In this document: in pieces, positions 15,089-20,333 of the stretch
How the letters are laid out: every line of letters starts with the position of its first letter
How positions within the stretch are numbered: position 1 is the first letter of the stretch
Program-made: the position numbers and the translations under genes
Assembly (NCBI GenBank): GCA_039961715.1
Contig: JABRVW010000140.1
Span: 1-20,333 of the forward strand
Direction: 5' to 3'
DNA from: JACQPU01 sp039961715
Lineage (GTDB): Bacteria > Bacteroidota > Ignavibacteria > UBA10030
Length of the DNA: 20,333 nt
The notes under the pieces: model-generated
The model's database searches: none
The model's input: only the letters and a program-made list of their open reading frames with translations
Told to the model about the DNA's origin: nothing

Positions 15089-18000
15089 CTATTTGATGAG
15101 CATGACTTTCCGCGTCATCCAAGTGTTTTGAAACTGGAGTTTGACAACATAAAGGCCGGAAGCAAGGTTTGAGCCGTCGAAAAGGGCCTGTTGATATACG
15201 CCTGCCTTTCGATGCTCATCCACCAGTGTAGCCACCTCCCTGCCTGAGAGGTCGTAAATCTTCAATTGCACATGTCCGTCTTCCGGGAGGGTAAATTCTA
15301 TGGTCGTTGTCGGGTTGAACGGATTGGGATATGGTTCGGAAAGGGAGAGATCCCGGGGAGCAAGGCCGATTTCAACCTCTAAGGCAGATGTATAGGTAAA
15401 GACGCCTGAGCGGTCGACCTGCTTGATGCGGTACGCGTAGCGGCCCGAAGGAAGGTTTCTATCGGAGAATGAGTACTCGTGAGGAGAAGTGGAGGTTCCA
15501 GACCCACGGACGAAACCTATATTGTTCCAAGTTCCGGGTTCAATGTTCAAGGTCAGCGAACCTTGAACTTGGAACGTTGGATCTTGAACTATGCGTCTTT
15601 CTATTTCGAACCCATAGTTCTCCGTTTCCGTCTCTGTCCTCCACCGCAATTCCGCGTTCAACCGAGTTGCCGACACGCTGAAGGCTGCCAGTTGAATGGG
15701 AACCGGAAGATCGTTGAACATCGCGTTGACTTCACCCGAGAAATCACTCTCTGCACCGAAGGTGTCCACTGCAGTGATTCGAAAGTAATATCGTGTTCCA
15801 TCGACAAGTCCCGCAAATGTCTTCGACGTATCGGAAATCGTTGAAGTGGAATCAACGAGCACTGTGGGCTCAGGCGAGGTGTCCCTATAGATTCGATAGC
15901 GGAGAAAGTCAGCCTCCGTGTTTTGGTTCCACGTCAGAACAATTTGCGCATTCGTCGAATCCGACACGACAAGGTTTTCGGGTGCGAATGGAATCATGGC
16001 TCCCGATGAGACACGCGCAGGCGCATTCACCAAGGTTCCATTGTTTTCCTGGACAGTCGCATCGTAGGCTACCGTTCCTGAGGGTTCATCGAAATGCCAC
16101 AGGCCGATGATACCGCTCTCATCTCCACCCACCGGCTCAACGAACATGGACTGGATTTCCGATTGTGAAAGTTGGCGACTCCACACCTGGATCTCATCGA
16201 GGTGGCCGTCGAAGTAATCTTCATCGGCTGACGCGCTTCCGCCTATCTGGAATGTAGAGATCACATCGATTAACGCCCCACTGAGGGTGCTGGCGCTCTG
16301 GCCGGTGAGCATTCCGTTGAGGTACAGATTGATTTTTGAGCCGCTCTGCCACGTCACCATAAAATGTGTCCACTCATTCAGGGGAATCGAGGTTGCATCG
16401 ACAATGACGGGGGTCAGTGTTCCGGCATCGATGCCGCTATAGAAATTCGCCCCCGTGCCATTTCCCTGAAAGAAAGAACAGAAGGTTGTATTTGTTCCGC
16501 CGTAGGCTCCTTTTGAAATCACGCTCCGGATGTCATTGGCCGTTGTCCCTGGCCCATAACTCGAAGGCTTGATCCAGCCGCCGTACGAAATGGCTGTGAG
16601 ACCATCGAATGTCGTGATATCACCAACGTCAACGCGCTGGCTGGAGCCGGACGTATAGCTGAGGGCGTTCCCCTGCTGTACCGCGGGAACAACGATTCTC
16701 TGGGATGAGGTATCTCCCGCCTGCCCATCATTGTCCACTGCTGCCACCCGGAAATAGTAGACTGTACCGTTTGTCAAACCTGTAACGGTCTTTGTCGTAT
16801 CCGTCACGCCGCTGGTCGTCGAATCCACTTGGGTTGTCGGATTGGACGATGTGCCACCGAAGATACGATAGCGCGCGAAGTTGCGGGATGCCACCTGGTT
16901 CCAGGAAAGGCTTGCCTGGCTGTTACCGGCAATTGCCAGGAGGTTCTGTGGTTGGCCGGGCTGGTTGCGGAGGATTGTGACGATATTGGACACAACACTC
17001 GTCACGACGATGTCCATATCTCCATCCCCGTCAAAGTCAGCCGCATCAATACCTTGCGGAACTGACCCAGCAGAAAGGTCCGTGGATCCCGAGAAATTTC
17101 CTACTCCATCATTCAATCGGATAGAGAGAGTGTTAGAATTGGCATTCGCCGTCGCGATGTCCATATCCCCGTCACCGTCGAAGTCAGCAGCATGCACCGA
17201 AAAGGGATTCGTTCCGACGGATACATTAGTCGATCCCGAAAAATTTGCCGCACCGTCATTCACTCGAATGGAGACAGTGTTGGAGCCGTAATTTGCTGCC
17301 GCCAAGTCCATATCCCCATCGCCATCAAAGTCCGCAACATAGACAAAGAACGGATTGGTTCCGACGGAGACATTGGTTGATCCTGAGAAGTTTCCCGCAC
17401 CGTCGTTCAGCCGAATGGACACAGTGTTGGAGTTGTTGTTTGACGCTGCAATGTCCATATCCCCATCGCCATCGAAGTCTGCGGCGAACACCGAAATTGG
17501 ATTTGTTCCGACAGAGACATTCGTTGATCCTGAGAAGTTTCCCGAACCGTCGTTCAGCCGAATGGACACAGTGTTGGAGTTGTTGTTTGACGCTGCAATG
17601 TCCATATCCCCGTCACCGTCAAAGTCGGCCGCAGACACCGAACTCGGACCCGTTCCAACAGAGACATTGGTCGATCCCGTGAAGTTTCCCGCACCATCAT
17701 TCAGCCGAATAGAAACTGTGTTTGAACCAATATTTGCTGCCGCCAAATCCATATCCCCATCGCCATCGAAGTCTGCGGCAAACACCGAATGGGGATTTAC
17801 TTGAACCGAAACCTCAGTTGAACCCGAGAAACTCCCGGTTCCATCGTTGAGGCGGATGGACACCGTTGTACCGCCATAGGCCGCCATTGCGAGATCGAGG
17901 TCACCATCGTTGTCGAAATCAGCTGCGATGACAGAACGAGGTTGACTTCCGGTTGCAGTAGCTCCCTTTTGAGCAAAGACAGCGGACGCGACGTCCGCTT

Positions 18001-19627
18001 CGACGGTGAAATTCCACACCACGGCCTGGGCAAGAGAATCTCCAAAAAAGCCAGTGATCCCCCTTGTCAGTGTTATACTCACGATCTCCCCGTACCTGAA
18101 ATTCGAGGAAGGATTGAACGTCAGCGTCTTGGAAGCGCTGTCGTACGAGATTGACCCTGCGATGGGTCCCCGCTCGGCTGAGGAGACCTTGACGGTGCTT
18201 GTCGTTAGCGTGGCCGTGTTGAGTGCCTGGTCAAAGATCGCCTGAATATTCGTACTTCGGGCGATGCCTATCGCGTTCTGTGAGGGATTAATCGAACTAA
18301 CAGACGGAGGAGGAAGAGGTTCAGCAACGACAAAATCGCTGAGCGTTGTCATGCCGGATACTTGTATGTTCTGCGGACCCCGCGCACCAACGGTCGGCAA
18401 CGTCCAAACTCCGTCGTGCAGTTTCGCCACTTCGAGCAAATCGGCATCAGCTCCGGCATCGAGATCGGCAGACGAGAATTGCAGGTTCACTCCGTAGTTT
18501 GTAAAGGAGATGCCGTTGTTTGTCAGTCGCCAGTACCTATTGACGCTCTTGCTGGAGAGAAGACCCGAATTGCCAATCTCCGCATGATCCTCATTGAAAA
18601 CAGCCGCCTCAAGCTCTCCCGCGACCAGAACATTGCTGAACTGAACACTTACGGGTGTGTAGGTTGCCGAGTCTCCGATTTCAAAGAGCTTGGCAGTTAC
18701 CCCTGCAGGCATATACTTCTTGAGGCTGCCGACAATGTGACCGCTTGTCTGACTCACGCCGCCAGTGGAGCCAATGACAACCTTGTTCACGCCGGCATAA
18801 ATCTTTCCCCCTTTCAAGCGCAAGGTATCATCGATGGTGATGTCCTGTACCAACGACACCCCCACCCCATTGCCGATTTCCAGTGTGAAAAACTCTGTGC
18901 TGTTCGCCCCCCCGATGCTTTGGGCTGTTGTTCCAGAGAACTTGACGGTGCCCGATCCGGCAGTGAAGACACCGTCATTGACCCAGTCTCCTCCGATGCT
19001 GATGGTCCCAATAGTAGACGTGAGAATGGAGGAGGCTGACAACGTAAGAGCCCCGGAGACAGCCAACGTGTTTGAACCGATTGCCAACGTTCCGGAAGAA
19101 ATTGACAAGTCGCCGTTCAGGGTCAGGTTTGCCTGAAGGGACACGGTGCCGCCGCCTTCGATTATTACATTGTCCAATGCCCACCCCCCACTGTTCACGG
19201 CTTTGGCAGAACCTGTCGCGAACTTGATGGTTGCGCTGCCGGCGCTCAACGTACCGGTCACCGTCATGTTCCCATTGATCGTGATGACCTGGGTTCCACA
19301 GTCCATGGAACCGCTGACGGCCCAGTTGGTCATTGTCATTGCATGATTCGCAACAATACTGCCGCCCGTTTCGACGGTTAGATGACCCACGCTTGCCGGA
19401 GCGCTGGTTGTCATCACGTGCCCAAATTGCACGACCGGATCTGCCGAAGCCATCCAGTCAGGCACATCATCCGGAGAAAATCCGCTTCCATCGCGCTGAC
19501 TGTTCCAGTTGGTGCGGTCGTTGAAATTACCCGATACCTGAGAGTAGAAGGGGTTTTGAGCCACACTGGTCGCGTGGATCAGGACAAGCGTTACTAGCAG
19601 ACGAACAACTCTTCCCGCCAATCTCAT
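15089..19627 (-). CDS. Giant multidomain T9SS protein with FG-GAP, FnIII and LamG domains
   Basis: A 1512-residue secreted or surface protein, probably an adhesin or matrix protein; no catalytic domain is recognised. The start is MRLAGRVV at 19627, seven bases after GGAGG; a 17-codon longer frame overlaps the regulator stop and is rejected. Domains in order: signal peptide (1-24, ending SVAQ); a Ser/Thr/Gly-rich beta-helix region (about 25-400); SbsA/Big_5 Ig-like domain (about 440-545, SINPSQNAIGIARSTNIQAIF); seven FG-GAP/VCBS repeats of 49 residues (about 555-880), each with a DFDGDGDMD-type calcium loop; FnIII (about 885-980); LamG/concanavalin-like (about 985-1200, LWHFDEPSG); FnIII (about 1205-1295); a linker; and the T9SS type A sorting module (about 1429-1512, YPNPFNPTTTIEF, GREVATLVDE). 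Residues about 1347-1368 are encoded by an inverted heptamer array. Confidence 0.92.
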   Translation of the reverse strand: MRLAGRVVRLLVTLVLIHATSVAQNPFYSQVSGNFNDRTNWNSQRDGSGFSPDDVPDWMASADPVVQFGHVMTTSAPASVGHLTVETGGSIVANHAMTMTNWAVSGSMDCGTQVITINGNMTVTGTLSAGSATIKFATGSAKAVNSGGWALDNVIIEGGGTVSLQANLTLNGDLSISSGTLAIGSNTLAVSGALTLSASSILTSTIGTISIGGDWVNDGVFTAGSGTVKFSGTTAQSIGGANSTEFFTLEIGNGVGVSLVQDITIDDTLRLKGGKIYAGVNKVVIGSTGGVSQTSGHIVGSLKKYMPAGVTAKLFEIGDSATYTPVSVQFSNVLVAGELEAAVFNEDHAEIGNSGLLSSKSVNRYWRLTNNGISFTNYGVNLQFSSADLDAGADADLLEVAKLHDGVWTLPTVGARGPQNIQVSGMTTLSDFVVAEPLPPPSVSSINPSQNAIGIARSTNIQAIFDQALNTATLTTSTVKVSSAERGPIAGSISYDSASKTLTFNPSSNFRYGEIVSITLTRGITGFFGDSLAQAVVWNFTVEADVASAVFAQKGATATGSQPRSVIAADFDNDGDLDLAMAAYGGTTVSIRLNDGTGSFSGSTEVSVQVNPHSVFAADFDGDGDMDLAAANIGSNTVSIRLNDGAGNFTGSTNVSVGTGPSSVSAADFDGDGDMDIAASNNNSNTVSIRLNDGSGNFSGSTNVSVGTNPISVFAADFDGDGDMDIAASNNNSNTVSIRLNDGAGNFSGSTNVSVGTNPFFVYVADFDGDGDMDLAAANYGSNTVSIRVNDGAANFSGSTNVSVGTNPFSVHAADFDGDGDMDIATANANSNTLSIRLNDGVGNFSGSTDLSAGSVPQGIDAADFDGDGDMDIVVTSVVSNIVTILRNQPGQPQNLLAIAGNSQASLSWNQVASRNFARYRIFGGTSSNPTTQVDSTTSGVTDTTKTVTGLTNGTVYYFRVAAVDNDGQAGDTSSQRIVVPAVQQGNALSYTSGSSQRVDVGDITTFDGLTAISYGGWIKPSSYGPGTTANDIRSVISKGAYGGTNTTFCSFFQGNGTGANFYSGIDAGTLTPVIVDATSIPLNEWTHFMVTWQSGSKINLYLNGMLTGQSASTLSGALIDVISTFQIGGSASADEDYFDGHLDEIQVWSRQLSQSEIQSMFVEPVGGDESGIIGLWHFDEPSGTVAYDATVQENNGTLVNAPARVSSGAMIPFAPENLVVSDSTNAQIVLTWNQNTEADFLRYRIYRDTSPEPTVLVDSTSTISDTSKTFAGLVDGTRYYFRITAVDTFGAESDFSGEVNAMFNDLPVPIQLAAFSVSATRLNAELRWRTETETENYGFEIERRIVQDPTFQVQGSLTLNIEPGTWNNIGFVRGSGTSTSPHEYSFSDRNLPSGRYAYRIKQVDRSGVFTYTSALEVEIGLAPRDLSLSEPYPNPFNPTTTIEFTLPEDGHVQLKIYDLSGREVATLVDEHRKAGVYQQALFDGSNLASGLYVVKLQFQNTWMTRKVMLIK
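15524..15589. repeat. In-frame inverted heptamer array inside the T9SS protein gene
   Basis: Left arm, + strand: GTTCCAA, GTTCCGG, GTTCAAT, GTTCAAG (15524-15551). Right arm, minus strand: GTTCAAG, ATCCAAC, GTTCCAA, GTTCAAG, GTT (15589-15559). A 7-base spacer separates them, and the inner arms CCTTGAAC/GTTCAAGG form a perfect 8-bp stem. The 66 bases are exactly 22 codons, placed between FEIERR and WNNIGFV, two stretches that I recall lying close together in related T9SS proteins. Of the three coding-strand frames only the one used is free of stops. Confidence 0.8.
16998..17936 (-). repeat. Seven 147-bp coding repeats (FG-GAP/VCBS)
   Basis: Tandem 147-bp units encode the 49-residue FG-GAP/VCBS repeats (DFDGDGDMDxA...SNTVSIRLNDGxGNFSGSTNVSVGTNP). 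Most have diverged, but bases 17376-17464 and 17523-17611 (89 bases, offset 147) differ at a single position, which points to a recent unit duplication or gene conversion. Boundaries are approximate. These are coding repeats, not a CRISPR array. Confidence 0.88.
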
Positions 19628-19674
19628 GGCACATCCTCCGTCGTTCAGGTTACCAGATCGCACACAGATCACGA

Positions 19675-20025
19675 TCATGAAAACGATTCCCTCACGATCC
19701 GCCTCACCTCCAAGAGATCCTCCTTCAGTACAAGGTTTTCCGCTCCCGCTTCGGCAGCCGCCGTTCTTGTTTTCTTGTCTCCGTAATTCGTCACCACAAT
19801 CACTCTTGCTTCCGGATGCCTCTCCTTAATCGCCCTCGTCGCCGCGATCCCGTCCATTCCGTTCATTTCAATATCCATAAGCACACAGTCCGGATGACAT
19901 CGTTCATACTGGGGTAAAGCGTCCTTGCCGTCACTGCACTCAAAGAATTCATTGCCGGAGTCGTACATAATCGTTTTGATCATCTCCCTCATACCTCTAT
20001 TGTCTTCAACAATGAGAATACGCAT
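19675..20025 (-). CDS. Single-domain response regulator (CheY-like receiver)
   Basis: A 116-residue protein consisting only of a receiver domain. The acidic pair is E7-D8, the phospho-acceptor D51 (VLMDIEMNGMDGI), the switch Thr T79 (VTNYGD) and the conserved Lys K101 (LVLKED). No output domain follows, so it would act by protein contacts or within a phosphorelay. The short form is not a truncation: the C-terminal helix is complete (LLEVRRIVRESFS). Its sequence style is close to the receivers of NarL/LuxR-type regulators. No histidine kinase is in the window. Its stop codon is 47 bases before the start of the giant T9SS gene, so the two may be co-transcribed. A paired direct repeat and a candidate promoter lie upstream. 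Confidence 0.92.
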   Translation of the reverse strand: MRILIVEDNRGMREMIKTIMYDSGNEFFECSDGKDALPQYERCHPDCVLMDIEMNGMDGIAATRAIKERHPEARVIVVTNYGDKKTRTAAAEAGAENLVLKEDLLEVRRIVRESFS

Positions 20026-20082
20026 CGGACAAAGCCTGCCAGTATAATGATCGTGAGGCGGCCGCCCCCTTGGTTGGGGATT

Positions 20083-20153
20083 ACAATATACGGGGAACGC
20101 GGAAATTTCAATCGGGAGGATTACCCAATTGCGTGGGGGGAATTACCCAGTTG
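20083..20153 (-). promoter_or_regulatory. Candidate promoter with paired direct-repeat operator
   Basis: Two copies of ATTACCCARTTG (20120-20131 and 20142-20153, one mismatch in 12) are spaced exactly 22 bases apart, about two helical turns, so both face the same side of DNA. On the minus strand they lie just upstream of TTGAAA (20111-20106), 17 bases and TATTGT (20088-20083), a weak sigma-70-like promoter pointing to the response regulator. This layout suits an activator dimer. The repeats are clear; the promoter boxes are tentative. Confidence 0.45.
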
Positions 20154-20164
20154 AGGGCGGAGAG

Positions 20165-20235
20165 AATTCAAAATTCAAAATTAGAAAGTAAAAAAAGGGG
20201 AAATGCGAATTGCGGGCTGGTGGTGAATTGCGGAT
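20165..20235. repeat. Short AATTCAA heptamer array with inverted partner
   Basis: AATTCAA, AATTCAA and AATTAGA are contiguous 7-base units from 20165. Further right, GCGAATTGCGG and GTGAATTGCGG contain the inverted form (CGCAATTC on the minus strand). The organisation, forward units on the left and inverted units on the right, matches the pairs at 5793-5919 and 15524-15589, but this one is shorter and more degenerate. The 297 bases between the regulator start and 20322 contain no supported gene, only these repeats, the operator region and the hairpin that follows. Confidence 0.5.
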
Positions 20236-20275
20236 TTGAGACTTCTGAAAAATTAGCTTTTAGGCGAAACTTTTT

Positions 20276-20314
20276 CCGATGAGGTACGTCTGTAGTGGAA
20301 AACAACTCATCGGA
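20276..20314 (+). promoter_or_regulatory. Inverted repeat overlapping the ribosome site of the right-edge gene
   Basis: The 8-base arms CCGATGAG (20276-20283) and CTCATCGG (20306-20313) are perfectly complementary, extended to 9 bp by a T-A pair, around a 22-base loop. The right arm overlaps the first bases of the GGAGGAG Shine-Dalgarno. It could be an RNA hairpin that limits translation or a protein-binding operator. Confidence 0.5.
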
Positions 20315-20322
20315 GGAGCGTC

Positions 20323-20333
20323 ATGCGCAGCAA
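20323..20333 (+). CDS. First codons of a gene running off the right edge
   Basis: An ATG at 20323 follows a strong Shine-Dalgarno (GGAGGAG, five bases upstream) and opens with Met-Arg-Ser before the sequence ends. The ribosome site and the hairpin in front of it are the evidence for a real gene start. The product cannot be identified from three codons. Confidence 0.5.

Noticed and set aside
16998..17936. Possible CRISPR array (regular direct repeats)
   Set aside because: The 147-bp period is a whole number of codons, lies inside an open frame and encodes FG-GAP calcium-loop repeats; there are no short conserved repeats with unique spacers.
19628..19678. Longer start of the giant T9SS gene overlapping the regulator stop (ATGA)
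   Set aside because: The ATGA overlap looks like translational coupling, but the internal start at 19627 has a strong GGAGG at the right distance and leaves a normal signal peptide, which the longer form would bury.
20041..20082. GC-rich CGGCCG palindrome and CCCC/GGGG pairing before the receiver gene as a terminator
   Set aside because: No T run follows on either strand, and on the minus strand it lies in the probable leader of the receiver gene, so a terminator call is not supported.

Overview
The window looks like chromosomal DNA from a member of the Bacteroidota/Ignavibacteria part of the FCB group. The main clue is two very large secreted proteins ending in a type IX secretion (T9SS) type A sorting module (YPNPFNPTTTI ... 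GREVA.LVDE ... SGVY). A near-consensus TTGACA-N17-TATTAT promoter and several good Shine-Dalgarno sites fit Ignavibacteria better than classical Bacteroidetes. This placement is an inference from protein style and needs a phylogenetic marker to confirm.

Layout. Left end: the tail of a + strand gene (2-49) and its hairpin terminator. Then a long block on the minus strand, read from right to left. A molybdenum-cofactor cluster, moeA-moaD-moaE-moaA (9313 to 6411), runs with almost no gaps into an NTF2-like lipoprotein and a YedY/sulfite-oxidase-type molybdoenzyme. It continues into a small lipoprotein and a 950-residue Asp-box (BNR) T9SS protein that ends at a strong terminator (1745-1774). A secreted Xaa-Pro aminopeptidase (pepP-like) follows. 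Divergent from moeA on the + strand are a decayed or domesticated integrase-core protein (9567-10166) and a GT-C membrane glycosyltransferase (10210-12180). The right part returns to the minus strand: a secreted prolyl oligopeptidase, a small outer-membrane beta-barrel protein with its own promoter, a 1512-residue multidomain T9SS protein with seven FG-GAP repeats, and a single-domain response regulator. The far right end holds the first codons of a + strand gene.

How the genes fit together. The moe/moa genes make and insert the pterin cofactor that the molybdoenzyme encoded downstream would need; moaC and mog are not in the window. The remaining genes are mainly envelope or secreted functions: two peptidases, T9SS surface proteins, lipoproteins, a barrel protein and a sugar transferase.

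The most unusual feature is a set of at least six arrays of 7-bp repeats with different core heptamers (GGTTGAT/GGTTCAT, GTRAGAA, GTTCMAR, AATTCAA and a degenerate TTGAAT type). They sit at gene boundaries, where they supply a stop codon, a start codon or the whole leader. One pair lies in frame inside the giant T9SS protein gene. At least three of them are arranged as inverted pairs. Two translation-start hairpins that would mask the Shine-Dalgarno, and a 22-bp-spaced operator-like repeat before the response regulator, are further regulatory candidates.
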